Positions 10,089 through 18,518 are shown, counted from the first letter of the stretch. The stretch is 64,000 nucleotides of DNA from Methylotenera_A sp963701715 (GCA_963701715.1 CAVPAX010000007.1:1-64000), one strand, 5' to 3'. Made by a program: numbers and translations. The notes: generated from the sequence alone by a model not told the origin.

Positions 10089-10669
10089 ATGACAACTTCG
10101 CTCTGGCGTGAACATGTTCTACCCTTCAGCATTATTCTTGGTTTACTTGCCGCCATTACACTAGCTAGCGATTATTTCCTGCATCTTTTGAATCTGGTGT
10201 GGGTTGGTCGTTATCTGGGCATTCCAGGAACGATCCTTATTATTGGTTCGCTGGTTTATTCACTACGCAAGCGCAAATATATCACATCAGGAAACCCGAA
10301 ATCTCTGCTGACGCTTCATGAATTCATGGCCTGGCTTGGCTCATTGTTCATATTGATTCATGCCGGCGTACATTTCAATGCCATCCTTCCCTGGTTGGCC
10401 ACAGTGGCGATGAGTGTGAATGTGGTGAGTGGCATGGTGGGAAAATTTCTGCTGGATCGCTCGCGCCGCCATGTACAGGAGCAACGTCAAGACTTCCAGC
10501 AGCGCGGCCTGCATCAGCCGAAGAGGTGGAGCAGGCAGTATTCTGGGATGCCGTTACACTCGATGCCATGACCAAATGGCGGAAAATACATATTCCAATC
10601 TTTATTGTTTTTGCTGTACTGGCGTTAGGCCACATCATCAGCATTTTCCTGTTCTGGGGGTGGGTATGA
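10089..10669 (+). pseudogene. Membrane b-type cytochrome-like anchor, single frameshift
   Basis: Small integral membrane protein, probably a di-heme-type cytochrome b subunit. The first frame (10089-10571) has two N-terminal helices and histidines in LHEFMAW and IHAGVHF, then runs into nonsense-like sequence. From about 10520 another frame restores a natural C-terminus: EEVEQAVFWDAVTLDAM, a further membrane helix containing GHIISIFLFW, and a TGA at 10667-10669 that overlaps the ATG of the cytochrome c gene. One missing base near 10515-10520 explains the break. Either a real mutation or an assembly error. The restored overlap supports the original gene being translationally coupled to the next. 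Confidence 0.75.
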
Positions 10670-11388
10670 ACCGATTTCTCAAGTTCGTTCTTGCCGCCAA
10701 CCTGATTGCGCTTGCGATTCTGTCTTTCACCTACCCCCACCTGATGGTTGGACCAGGTAAACTGATTCCTGGTCATAAACAATTGAATGCTGATTGCTTT
10801 GCCTGCCATTCGCCGCTAATCGGAGCCACCTCCGAACGCTGCATCAGTTGCCACAAACCACGAGACATCGGTCGATTAACAACAAAAGGCCTGCCCATCA
10901 CAAAACCACTCACTTCAGCCCCCTTCCATCAGCAGTTGATCAGCCAAAACTGCATAGGCTGCCACAGTGATCATGCTGGCGTGAAACGCTACAAACGGCA
11001 CGGATACTTTAATCATGCCCTGCTGAAACTGGATACGCGCGAGCAATGCCAAGATTGCCATAAATCGCCCGATGACTCGCTACACCGGCAGATCACCGGC
11101 AAATGCTCCCAGTGCCACGGCCAGGATAAATGGTTACCGGCAACATTCGACCACAATAAATATTTTGTATTGGATAGTGATCACAACACCCGCTGTGTGA
11201 CTTGTCATGTGCGCGATGACTACAAACGCTACACCTGCTATGGCTGCCATGAGCACTCGCTATCAAGCATTCGCCGTGAGCATATTGAGGAAGGTATTCG
11301 CGATTTCGACAATTGCGTCAAGTGTCACCGCAGTGCCAATGAGGATGACATCCGTGGCGGTGAAGGAAACGTTGAGGGTGATGATTAA
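10666..11388 (+). CDS. Octaheme c-type cytochrome
   Basis: Periplasmic multiheme cytochrome of about 240 residues, anchored by an N-terminal hydrophobic segment (FLKFVLAANLIALAILSF). Eight CxxCH heme-binding motifs are visible: CFACH, CISCH, CIGCH, CQDCH, CSQCH, CVTCH, CYGCH and CVKCH. I chose the ATG at 10666 because the upstream open frame is a shadow of the frameshifted anchor gene; the ATG overlaps that gene's restored stop. The heme packing resembles class III/NapC-Shc-type electron carriers. It probably accepts electrons from the reductase/b-type pair, but its terminal acceptor is unknown. Confidence 0.9.
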   Translation: MNRFLKFVLAANLIALAILSFTYPHLMVGPGKLIPGHKQLNADCFACHSPLIGATSERCISCHKPRDIGRLTTKGLPITKPLTSAPFHQQLISQNCIGCHSDHAGVKRYKRHGYFNHALLKLDTREQCQDCHKSPDDSLHRQITGKCSQCHGQDKWLPATFDHNKYFVLDSDHNTRCVTCHVRDDYKRYTCYGCHEHSLSSIRREHIEEGIRDFDNCVKCHRSANEDDIRGGEGNVEGDD

Positions 11389-11649
11389 CCATGCAAACTG
11401 ACAAGCGACCCTGAACTAACTTATTACAAAATGGGCACGTCCACGCAAAAAATAATATGACACTGGCACAGCGATTTGCGTACGATCATTCTGCTATTTG
11501 ATTGTTTCAATGGTTGCTTTAGTATTCACATTAAATTCTAAGAAAAATTTTCAGCTTATAATTGAGCCTTAAGTTTTGCTTAAGAAATCTCTGCTTAAAT
11601 ATCTCTGACGTCTTAATTCAGACGCACTACTTAACCAAGGAGATATATT

Positions 11650-11907
11650 ATGAAGAAGTTATTAGTTATTATCGTTACTGCTTTTGCTGCCACAAGTGCC
11701 TTTGCTGCTCCGACTTGCGATGTCCCCAAAGAAAAATGGATGAAAGAAGCTGACTTCAAAGCAAAGATAGAAAGCCAAGGCTACAAAATTAAGACGTTCA
11801 AAGTGACGAACAAGAACTGTTATGAGATCTACGGCACAGACAAGAATGGCAAGAAGGCAGAAGTTTACTTTGATCCACAGACAGCTGAAGTGCTCTTGGC
11901 AAAATAA
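11650..11907 (+). CDS. Secreted PepSY-like small protein
   Basis: An 85-residue periplasmic protein with a signal peptide ending in SAFAAPTC and a single PepSY-type domain, recognisable from WMKEADFKAKIESQGYKI, CYEIYGTDKNGKKAEVYF and DPQTAEVL. AAGGAGA lies before the ATG. Proteins of this kind are often found beside b-type cytochromes, and a cytochrome b561 gene follows 78 bp downstream. Probable small accessory or sensor protein of the redox module; mechanism unknown. Confidence 0.87.
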   Translation: MKKLLVIIVTAFAATSAFAAPTCDVPKEKWMKEADFKAKIESQGYKIKTFKVTNKNCYEIYGTDKNGKKAEVYFDPQTAEVLLAK

Positions 11908-11985
11908 GTTAATCACAACAAGACAATCGAATTCTGCCTCGGGGTAGATAAAAATTATCCTCCGAGGAAGGAAAGGGTGGTCAGG

Positions 11986-12552
11986 ATGAAACTAAACGTA
12001 TCCGTTGAATCCATCTATGTATGGGATCGCTTCATACGTGTCTTTCACTGGAGTCTGGTCAGTTGTGTGCTACTTGATTACTTTGTGATAGATGACGGAG
12101 AAACTGTCCATCAGTGGTTGGGCTATGCCGCCTGCGTGCTTGTGTTGGCTCGTATAGTGTGGGGTTTCGTAGGCTCAAAATATGCGCGTTATTCTGACTT
12201 TTTTCCCACTCCGACCCGAACCATCAAGTACTTGCGTCACATGATTTTTGGTGAGCAGTATATGCATGTCGGCCACAATCCTCTTGGTGCCATGATGATG
12301 TTTGCATTGATGGCGCTTGTATTGGCTCTAGGGGTGACGGGCTTCATGCAGGGCCTTGATGCCTACTGGGGTGAGGAATGGCTGATGGATTTGCATGACA
12401 CACTTGCCGACATTCTAATTGTTCTCGCGGCCATACATGCACTAGCAGCAATAGCCATGAGCCACATCGAACACACTAATCTCATTAAAGCGATGATCAC
12501 TGGCGTTAAAGTTTTACATTCAACAGCCAAGTCAGATAAAACAACCCAATAG
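11986..12552 (+). CDS. Cytochrome b561-family membrane protein
   Basis: Four-helix di-heme cytochrome b of the b561/Ni-Fe hydrogenase b-subunit type, about 188 residues. It has the opening motif VWDRFIRVFHWSL, a second-helix His (VHQWLGYA), and later histidines in MDLHDTLADIL and IHALAAIAMSHIEH that can serve as heme ligands. I prefer the ATG at 11986, 9 bp after GGAAGGAAAGG; a GTG three codons earlier is too close to that site. It is the last gene of the redox module and could move electrons between quinone and the periplasmic cytochrome. Confidence 0.9.
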   Translation: MKLNVSVESIYVWDRFIRVFHWSLVSCVLLDYFVIDDGETVHQWLGYAACVLVLARIVWGFVGSKYARYSDFFPTPTRTIKYLRHMIFGEQYMHVGHNPLGAMMMFALMALVLALGVTGFMQGLDAYWGEEWLMDLHDTLADILIVLAAIHALAAIAMSHIEHTNLIKAMITGVKVLHSTAKSDKTTQ

Positions 12553-12916
12553 TTGACTGGCTAGTTGTTAGTGAAGTAAGTGGCTCTCACATGCAATGCT
12601 GACGATACACACTTCGACAGTTCATTTTTTGGACTCACTATATAGTTTATTTCCAGATGAAAATAAAAGATGTAACTTTGTGTGACAGGCCGCAATGGGT
12701 CGTTACTCGTCAATGATAACAATGCAATTCCAGTTACCAGATTCGTCAGACTTAGTGAGCCATCACATTATAAGGCTAGCAAAGTTGCTAGCATTTTCAT
12801 TTCCAATGATGTCTTACGACCCTTAGCTAAAATTGCTCTTCTTAATTTTGGTGTATGAATTAGTAATTGTCTATGCTCGTGAATAAACTTTCGAGAAATG
12901 TAGAAATAACATCTTA
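12553..12916. other. Convergent intergenic region with repeat copy B
   Basis: A 364-bp gap between cytochrome b561 and the convergent UPF0016 gene. The only structured element seen is repeat copy B (12697-12822). The rest is AT-rich without an ORF. Confidence 0.6.
12697..12822 (-). repeat. Dispersed hairpin/micro-ORF repeat, copy B
   Basis: A full-length copy with recognisable outer ends: GGGTCGTTACTCGTCAATG at the left and, read on the other strand, GGGTCGTAAGACATCATTG at the right. These are imperfect terminal inverted repeats of the kind seen in miniature mobile elements. The minus-strand peptide segment reads WLTKSDESGNWNCIVIIDE before TAA, differing from copy A mainly by codon-respecting changes. 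A stop lies immediately before the W codon, so no in-frame start exists. The hairpin GGCTAGC-AAAGTT-GCTAGC is intact. Confidence 0.75.
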
Positions 12917-13489
12917 TTAAAACAAATTATCAATTTTAAGTAGTGTGAGCAAACCCATTAGCGCAAAGATACCTGCTGCGATTGAGTGAACTAATTTCAT
13001 TGGAATTTTCGCTGCGAACTTGTTTCCGATAAAAACAGCAGGCACATCTGCCAGCAGCATTCCCACTGTTGTCCCTGCAACTACCATGAACGGAGCAGCG
13101 TAGTGGGCTGCTAAGGCAACTGTAGCTATCTGGGTTTTGTCACCCATCTCAGCGAGGAAAAAGGTGACCAATGTTGCTCCAAAAACGCCTAAGTGACTAG
13201 CAATCTGAGTTTCTTCATCCTCAATCTCATCTGGAATCATCGTCCAAATCGCCATACCAATAAATGATAGTCCTAATACCCAACGCATAACATCTGGACT
13301 TATTGCCGTCGTAATCCATGCGCCCAAAGCTCCAGCCAAACCGTGATTGATTAGTGTGGCACATAATATGCCAGCAATGATAGGGAGAGGTTTTTTAAAT
13401 CTTGCCGCAAGGATAAATGCGAGCAATTGAGTTTTATCACCAATTTCGGCGAGAGCAACAACGCCTGTTGATACTAAAATAGCTTCCAT
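12917..13489 (-). CDS. UPF0016/GDT1 family manganese (cation) exporter
   Basis: Inner-membrane protein of 190 residues with two homologous halves, each with the family signature ExGDKTQ: LAEIGDKTQLLAFILAARF near the N-terminus and LAEMGDKTQIATVALAAHY in the middle. Members of this TMEM165/GDT1 family export Mn2+ (MneA in Vibrio) or exchange Ca2+/Mn2+. The yybP-ykoY riboswitch in its leader independently points to manganese. AAGGAG-like site before the ATG. Confidence 0.93.
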   Translation of the reverse strand: MEAILVSTGVVALAEIGDKTQLLAFILAARFKKPLPIIAGILCATLINHGLAGALGAWITTAISPDVMRWVLGLSFIGMAIWTMIPDEIEDEETQIASHLGVFGATLVTFFLAEMGDKTQIATVALAAHYAAPFMVVAGTTVGMLLADVPAVFIGNKFAAKIPMKLVHSIAAGIFALMGLLTLLKIDNLF

Positions 13490-13500
13490 ACATACTCCTT

Positions 13501-13661
13501 GGCCAGACTTAAAGACGATTGATTACAAGACCTCTCTGACCAAAGTAAGGTAATGTAATCAAAGGTCTTGCCAAGTTTGGAACCGCTTGCACCATAATCT
13601 TATGATTAAGTATGTTGACGCAAGCCTCTTCTGTACAAAGAGCGGCTACTCCCCAATGATT
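13501..13661 (-). ncRNA. yybP-ykoY manganese riboswitch
   Basis: Leader of the UPF0016 exporter gene. On the minus strand the aptamer carries the diagnostic GGGGAGTAGCC (13644-13654), GCGTCAACATACT and GGCAAGACCTTTG. P1 pairs AATCATTGG (13653-13661) with CCTTTGATT (13557-13565). Downstream, CAAGACCT (13563-13570) can pair with AGGTCTTG (13526-13533), and TTGATTACA with TGTAATCAA. These pairings are mutually exclusive with each other or with P1, giving a plausible expression platform that switches with Mn2+. The motif match is strong; the folding is by eye. Confidence 0.88.
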
Positions 13662-13859
13662 AGCTAATTATAACGTCATCCATATTCTTCAGGCAATAAA
13701 CAAAAAATCTTAAATTAGCTGATTTACACGGTATGAAGCATTGATTTGCTCAATAAAAGTAGCATTGGACTTGCTGAAGAAATCGAAATGCGAAATACAA
13801 GAGCGACGGCTTTGGGCCTTAAACAGTAGTTCATCTCAAATAGGCGTATGTGTCATATT

Positions 13860-13984
13860 GGCATTTAGCTGTCAATGATAACAATCCAATTCCAGTTCTC
13901 ATTTTCGTCTGAGTTGGTGAGTCATTGCATTATAAGGCTAGTATAGTTGCTAGCTTTTTCATTTCCAATGACATCTTACGACCC
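13860..13984 (-). repeat. Dispersed hairpin/micro-ORF repeat, copy C
   Basis: Full-length copy between arsA and the riboswitch. The minus-strand peptide segment reads LTNSDENENWNWIVIIDS then TAA; the usual initial W codon TGG is TGA here, so the frame is closed. The hairpin GGCTAGTATAGTTGCTAGC and the right end TTTCATTTCCAATGACATC plus TTACGACCC match copies 1 and B. Confidence 0.75.
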
Positions 13985-14005
13985 TAAGAGGACAATCAAT
14001 TCCTT

Positions 14006-15766
14006 CTAATTGGAATTGCCTGCAAGCTCTAGCAATCGGTCCACTCCAACTGGCTCATCCTTTAGCATAGGCACTACTGCATAGCGTTTTGAATATTGTT
14101 GAGCTACCGAATTAATCTCAACCAATTCATTCAGAGCTCTCTGATGCAGCAGCGATGATGTGGTCTTTGTTGCAGCAACACTGTTATTAATCACCCAAGC
14201 CCAAGGTTCAATACCAGCACGATGCAGATCCGCTTGCAAATTGGCTGCTTCTAATACAGGAGTTTTTTCTGCCAGCGTCACGATAAGTATTTTAGTTTGC
14301 TTTGGGTCTTGTAACTGCATCATAGGTGTTGTGAAGTGCAAATTAGCTTTATCCATTTGGCGAGCTACTTCACGGTGGTAGGCACCCGTTGCATCTAACA
14401 ATAACAACGTATGGCCCGTTGGTGCGGTATCCATTACAACGAACTTTTTACCAGCCTCACGAATGATGCGTGAGAATGCTTGGAATACAGCAATTTCTTC
14501 CGTACAAGGTGAACGTAGATCTTCTTCCAGCAAAGCGCGGCCGTGTTCATCTAACTTCGCACCTTTTGTTTCCAGAATGTGCTGGCGATAGCGTTCAGTT
14601 TCCTCATGAGGGTCGATGCGGCTTACAGTTAAATTATCTAGTGTGCCATTAAGGGTGTCTGATAGATGAGCGGCTGGGTCTGACGTGGTGAGGTGCACAG
14701 GTAGCCCGCGATGTGCCAGTTCGACAGCAACTGCAGCTGCTATCGTAGTTTTACCAACCCCTCCCTTACCCATAGTCATGACTAAACCATGACCATCTTC
14801 TGCTATGCTATCTACTAATTTAGATAAACTAGGTTTATCCAATTTAACTAGTGAATTGTTCATGCCACTAGTGTGATATGGGGTGTCAACTAAAAGCTTA
14901 CGTAATGCATCTAATCCGACCAAGTCGAATGGTTTAAGGACAACCTGGTCTTGTGGTAACTCTTTCAATACTGCAGGGATTGCATGGAGCGCTGCTTGTT
15001 CACGTTTGTAAATAGCAGCAGCTAGAGGGTCATTTTCTGCCTCGATTTTCGGTAAAATACCGTTGATTACTAGATACTGTTGTTTCAAACCAATGCCAGC
15101 GAACTCTTCATGCGTCCTTGCAACTTCACGCAAAGTAGATTGCTGTGCACGAGCGACTAGTATCAGCCGAGTACGTTTCCCATCTGCAAGTGCATCTACC
15201 GCCGCCTTATACTGCTCGCGTTGCTTTTCAAGACCGGCCAATGGGCCAAGACAGGAAGCATCGCCTTTGCCTTCTTCTAAAAAGCCACTCCATGCGCCGG
15301 GTAACTGTAGTAAGCGTATGGTGTGTCCAGTTGGAGCTGTATCAAAAACAATATGGTCATACTCTGCTGTTAGAGGCGACTCTATAAGAAGTGATGTGAA
15401 CTCATCAAAGGCTGCGATTTCAGTCGTGCAAGCGCCTGAGAGTTGTTCCTCAATGCCTTTTACTACAGCTTCCGGTAATATTCCACGCACTGGTCCAACG
15501 ATACGATCCCGATATAACTGAGCTGCTGCTTGAGGGTCTATTTCAAGTGCTGCCAAATTCGCAATTGCTGGCACAGAGGTAATGTTGTTGCCGATAGTAA
15601 TGCCAAATACCTGTCCAACATTAGAAGCTGGGTCGGTACTCACTAATAATACGCGTTTACCGGTTTCTGCCAATTGGATTGATGTTGCACAGGCAATTGA
15701 AGTCTTGCCAACGCCACCCTTGCCAGTAAAAAATAGAAAGCGTGGGGGTTGGTCAAGAAATTGCAT
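14006..15766 (-). CDS. arsA: Arsenical pump-driving ATPase ArsA
   Basis: Cytoplasmic arsenite-stimulated ATPase of 586 residues made of two homologous halves, each with a deviant Walker A: GKGGVGKTS near residue 15 and GKGGVGKTT near residue 333. Each half also has the DTAPTGHT signal-transduction motif. It normally energises the ArsB arsenite permease and receives As(III) from ArsD. It is the last gene of arsRCDA; no arsB or acr3 gene is present nearby, so its membrane partner must be elsewhere. Confidence 0.97.
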   Translation of the reverse strand: MQFLDQPPRFLFFTGKGGVGKTSIACATSIQLAETGKRVLLVSTDPASNVGQVFGITIGNNITSVPAIANLAALEIDPQAAAQLYRDRIVGPVRGILPEAVVKGIEEQLSGACTTEIAAFDEFTSLLIESPLTAEYDHIVFDTAPTGHTIRLLQLPGAWSGFLEEGKGDASCLGPLAGLEKQREQYKAAVDALADGKRTRLILVARAQQSTLREVARTHEEFAGIGLKQQYLVINGILPKIEAENDPLAAAIYKREQAALHAIPAVLKELPQDQVVLKPFDLVGLDALRKLLVDTPYHTSGMNNSLVKLDKPSLSKLVDSIAEDGHGLVMTMGKGGVGKTTIAAAVAVELAHRGLPVHLTTSDPAAHLSDTLNGTLDNLTVSRIDPHEETERYRQHILETKGAKLDEHGRALLEEDLRSPCTEEIAVFQAFSRIIREAGKKFVVMDTAPTGHTLLLLDATGAYHREVARQMDKANLHFTTPMMQLQDPKQTKILIVTLAEKTPVLEAANLQADLHRAGIEPWAWVINNSVAATKTTSSLLHQRALNELVEINSVAQQYSKRYAVVPMLKDEPVGVDRLLELAGNSN

Positions 15767-15804
15767 GGAGCTTACCTTTGACTAATTGAAAGTATGTTGT
15801 GCGA

Positions 15805-16167
15805 TTAACAGCATTTGCCGCCACTACAACACCCTGTGACGGGCTGTATCTCTACCACGCCTGCTATTCCTGCCCAACGCGATAATTCAGAGCGATTGGG
15901 GTAACGACCAGCCAAGGCGAATTCCCCATCGACAAGAATTAATGGTAATGCATCTTGGCCTGATCGTTCCAAGAAATCTTTCACTACTTTGTTATTGGCA
16001 AAATCCATGGGTTGTTGCGCAAGATTGAAACGTTCAATTTGTGCGCCATTCTTCTTAGCCCAGTCTAAATCGGCAGAAAAGCTTACTAACTGCTGATCAA
16101 CGTCCGTGCCACATACGCCGCTGCTACAGCACATTGCAGGGTCAAATACTTGTATTGATTTAGTCAT
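15805..16167 (-). CDS. arsD: Arsenite metallochaperone ArsD
   Basis: Small cytoplasmic protein of about 120 residues that hands As(III) to ArsA and weakly represses ars operons. It shows the N-terminal cysteines of CCSSGVC (Cys12, Cys13, Cys18 in classical numbering) and the C-terminal pairs in GCCSGGKCC. I place the start at the ATG at 16167 (ATG-ATG; the first ATG at 16170 is also possible) because AAAGGA lies just upstream; the longer open frame overlaps arsC and is unlikely. It follows arsC by about 10 bp. Confidence 0.95.
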   Translation of the reverse strand: MTKSIQVFDPAMCCSSGVCGTDVDQQLVSFSADLDWAKKNGAQIERFNLAQQPMDFANNKVVKDFLERSGQDALPLILVDGEFALAGRYPNRSELSRWAGIAGVVEIQPVTGCCSGGKCC

Positions 16168-16177
16168 CATATTTCCT

Positions 16178-16654
16178 TTAAATAACGATAGTAGCAATCT
16201 TATCCATTTCAACTTTAAGTGCAGTCTTGTCGTGTTGCAGCTTCTCTAATGGCAGTGCAAAAAAAGCTTCAATGCGGGCACGTAATATGCTGTACGCCTT
16301 TACAAATGCTGCATCGATCTCTTCATCCGTGCCAGTAGCATGTGCTGGATCTTCAACACCCCAATGACTTCGCAGGACTGGTCCAAGGTAGGCTGGGCAG
16401 GTTTCGTTTGCTGCATTACCGCAAACCGAGATAACAATGTCTGGTGTAGCTGGGAGATTCTCCCAAGACTTACTGTGATAGCCTTCAGTTGATATGCCTT
16501 CACGAGCTAATAATGCCAGTGAACGCGGATGAACATAACCCGCAGGCTTACTGCCTGCACTCATTGCATGCCAACCAGTTGGAGCTAGATGGTTAAAAGT
16601 AGCCTCGCCTAGTATGGAACGGCACGAGTTACCAGTGCATAAAAAAGAGAACAT
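16178..16654 (-). CDS. arsC: Arsenate reductase ArsC, LMW phosphatase type
   Basis: Reduces arsenate to arsenite. The low-molecular-weight tyrosine-phosphatase fold is indicated by the N-terminal P-loop CTGNSCRS and the later DPAHATG, with additional cysteines in VCGNAANETC that fit the thioredoxin-coupled intramolecular disulfide relay. 158 residues is usual. It starts 7 bp after arsR stops, as the second gene of the operon. Confidence 0.96.
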   Translation of the reverse strand: MFSFLCTGNSCRSILGEATFNHLAPTGWHAMSAGSKPAGYVHPRSLALLAREGISTEGYHSKSWENLPATPDIVISVCGNAANETCPAYLGPVLRSHWGVEDPAHATGTDEEIDAAFVKAYSILRARIEAFFALPLEKLQHDKTALKVEMDKIATIVI

Positions 16655-16661
16655 TCATAGT

Positions 16662-17033
16662 TTAGATCTTTGTTGAATTAGTAGAAATTGGCGGCAATAT
16701 ATCTGTCGGGCATTTTGATACTGCACGCATATCAATGCAATGCTGTGGATTGTCTGAGCAGCACTCTTCTGTAAGATAGGAAATCATGTCTAGCATCAAT
16801 GGAATGTTCGCTCGATAGCGCTGATAACGGCCTTCCTGTTCGACACTTATCAGGCGAGCTTGTGTCATTGCTTTTAAGTGAAACGACATATTGGTCGATG
16901 GCACATCCAGTGTTGAGGCAATATCGCCTGCGACCATACCTTCTAAGCCTTTTTTGACCAATAGGCGAAAGACATCTAACCTAACGCCAGAAGAAAGTGA
17001 TTCAAAAATAATCGTTGCAGTAAGTTTATCCAT
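16662..17033 (-). CDS. arsR: ArsR-family arsenite-responsive repressor
   Basis: Winged-helix repressor of 123 residues that leads the arsRCDA operon. The DNA-binding region is around VPSTNMSFHLKAMTQARLI and the wing around VEQEGRYQRYR. The classical ELCVCDL arsenic site is absent. Instead a C-terminal cluster ECCSDNPQHC and a later Cys probably bind As(III), as in ArsR variants with C-terminal cysteine sites. Probably autoregulates from the AT-rich region upstream. Confidence 0.94.
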   Translation of the reverse strand: MDKLTATIIFESLSSGVRLDVFRLLVKKGLEGMVAGDIASTLDVPSTNMSFHLKAMTQARLISVEQEGRYQRYRANIPLMLDMISYLTEECCSDNPQHCIDMRAVSKCPTDILPPISTNSTKI

Positions 17034-17425
17034 TTATCAATACTACAACAATTATTGAATTATTGCATTATTAATTTAAAAATATTAATAACACTTGTTA
17101 ATTTTGGATTGCATGAGGGTTAATACAAATCAGCTTTTGATAGTTAGCAGTCAATCAGAATAATACAAACCCAGTTACCAGTTTCGTCAGATTTGGTGAG
17201 CCAGATACTAAAAAAGGCTAGCGTTTAGACGCCAGCCTTTTTTCATTTATGGAACGAGACAAAGATACCACGTTTTTACCCTCTCTACCGAATTCTATTC
17301 TTGATGCGGCAAACTACAGATTTTCAAATAAAAACTAGGACTATGGCCCTCGTTTTTAGTACCAGTATATTATCAATAATCAACTGTAGGAATCATTTAT
17401 CTTCAAGTGACCCCAGTTTTCCCTG
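17034..17425. other. ars promoter region plus repeat copy D
   Basis: The first 70 bp upstream of arsR are very AT-rich with the repeated half-site CAATAATT (CAATAATTCAATAATTGTTG on the minus strand). This is a candidate ArsR operator/promoter, proposed by position only. Repeat copy D follows at 17144-17246. Between 17250 and 17425 I see nothing recognisable. Confidence 0.4.
17144..17246 (-). repeat. Dispersed hairpin/micro-ORF repeat, copy D
   Basis: The most divergent copy. The minus-strand peptide segment is WLTKSDETGNWVCIILIDC then TAA, conserving amino-acid character while the DNA differs at many third positions from copies A and E. The conserved ATGAAAAAA is out of frame with it. The plus-strand hairpin GGCTAGCGTTTAGACGCCAGCC flanked by A and T runs is a good bidirectional terminator. 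It lies between arsR and the gene ending at 17426. Confidence 0.72.
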
Positions 17426-18053
17426 CTAAGGTCTCTTCTGCTGGTGCCGGCGCTTCTGCACCTCGTAATGTTGGCGCACTTCGGGATCTCGAGGCTCGTA
17501 ACGATAATTCTGCTGCTGAATCTCATATTGCCGCTGTTCCTCTCGAGGGTACTGTTTTCGCGGATATTGCCGTTGATAGTCAGGCAATGGGGCTGGCTTC
17601 AGAACTGCTCGGCGATCCACTTTGTCCCAACCGCTTCTATGCTGCTCCCAATCACGTCCCCAATGCTCGCCCCAACGTGGCGGCGCATCTAACTGCCACC
17701 CACGGAAGTATGCAGGAGGCTGGCGGTAATAACGTACAGGGAGCTGCAGAATAATCAATGGCACAGCTTCGGGACGCGCATACCACCATGGTCCATTGTA
17801 CCAAGAGCTTACGTACCAACTATCACCATAGAAAATCCAGTACATACCGTCATAAAAGAAAAAGTTCACTTCAAGCTGTGGTGCATAGTAGACTGGATAG
17901 CCTGGCACAACGATAAGTTCAGGATAGTCTGATATGTTAATTCCAACTCTCGCATATGAATATCCGCCCCCCGAACTCACTGGAGTCGCTAGTACAAGCC
18001 ACTGAAGACAACAGTATTCCTAACAAAATAAATATGTTTCGAATTTTATGCAT
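17426..18053 (-). pseudogene. Tyr/Trp/Pro-rich lipoprotein, frameshift in a G tract
   Basis: The open frame from 17980 encodes a Tyr/Trp/Pro-rich extracytoplasmic protein (PGYPVYYAPQ, FFYDGMYWIFYGDSWYVSSW, WYNGPWWYARPEAVP) with a charged Gln/Arg-rich tail, but lacks a signal peptide. Just upstream, in another frame, GGAGG precedes an ATG at 18053 and a lipoprotein signal MHKIRNIFILLGILLSSVAC. The frames join if the run of six G near 17970 had five (giving SSEFGGGYSYARVG). This homopolymer indel could be phase variation, mutation or a read error. Related Tyr-rich proteins occur in many betaproteobacteria; function unknown. Confidence 0.7.
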
Positions 18054-18151
18054 TCTATAACCTCCATTTTTAATGTCAGGAAAGATATCACGACTGAACG
18101 CTACTGACTTTTACGCGATAGATAGTGAGACAAGGGTGCCCGAGAAATGGT

Positions 18152-18442
18152 TTAGAAAACTGGCTCATCATCATAATCTTGGGTAGAGCCAGGCACTACA
18201 GTATCCGGATGTCCATTTTGTTTGTAACTCCCCAATGTGCCTGAGGCTTGAACTGATGAAGCGTTTTTCCCCATAGCAGTTGAATTGGCGCTACTTTTCG
18301 AATTGCTATCAATCCTGTTGTCATGGACGCCTGCAACAGTACGGCCGGTGTTGTCACCAAACTTGCTGTTGTGATCTGCAAATGCAGGTAAAGTTAAAAC
18401 TGCTAAAGTAATACCACTGATAATTGCGGTTAATGTTTTCAT
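18152..18442 (-). CDS. Small secreted hypothetical protein
   Basis: A 96-residue protein with a good signal peptide (MKTLTAIISGITLAVLTLPA, cleavage near AFADHNS). The mature part is Ser/Asn/Gly-rich and lacks cysteine. No family recognised. It is the first of three consecutive minus-strand genes for small secreted polar proteins upstream of a two-component system. Confidence 0.72.
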   Translation of the reverse strand: MKTLTAIISGITLAVLTLPAFADHNSKFGDNTGRTVAGVHDNRIDSNSKSSANSTAMGKNASSVQASGTLGSYKQNGHPDTVVPGSTQDYDDEPVF

Positions 18443-18518
18443 ATTTGATCTCCTGATTAATGAGTAAAGTTAGTTCGCATCTTTAATTTAAGTAAATCAT
18501 TGCTTGACCAATAGCCTG

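Noticed and set aside
10429..10665. N-terminal extension of the octaheme cytochrome frame
   Set aside because: These codons overlay the frame of the restored cytochrome b anchor; the true start is the ATG at 10666, followed by a membrane anchor.
17407..17754. Plus-strand frame of 115 codons
   Set aside because: Antisense shadow of the Tyr/Trp-rich lipoprotein gene; no ribosome site and atypical composition.
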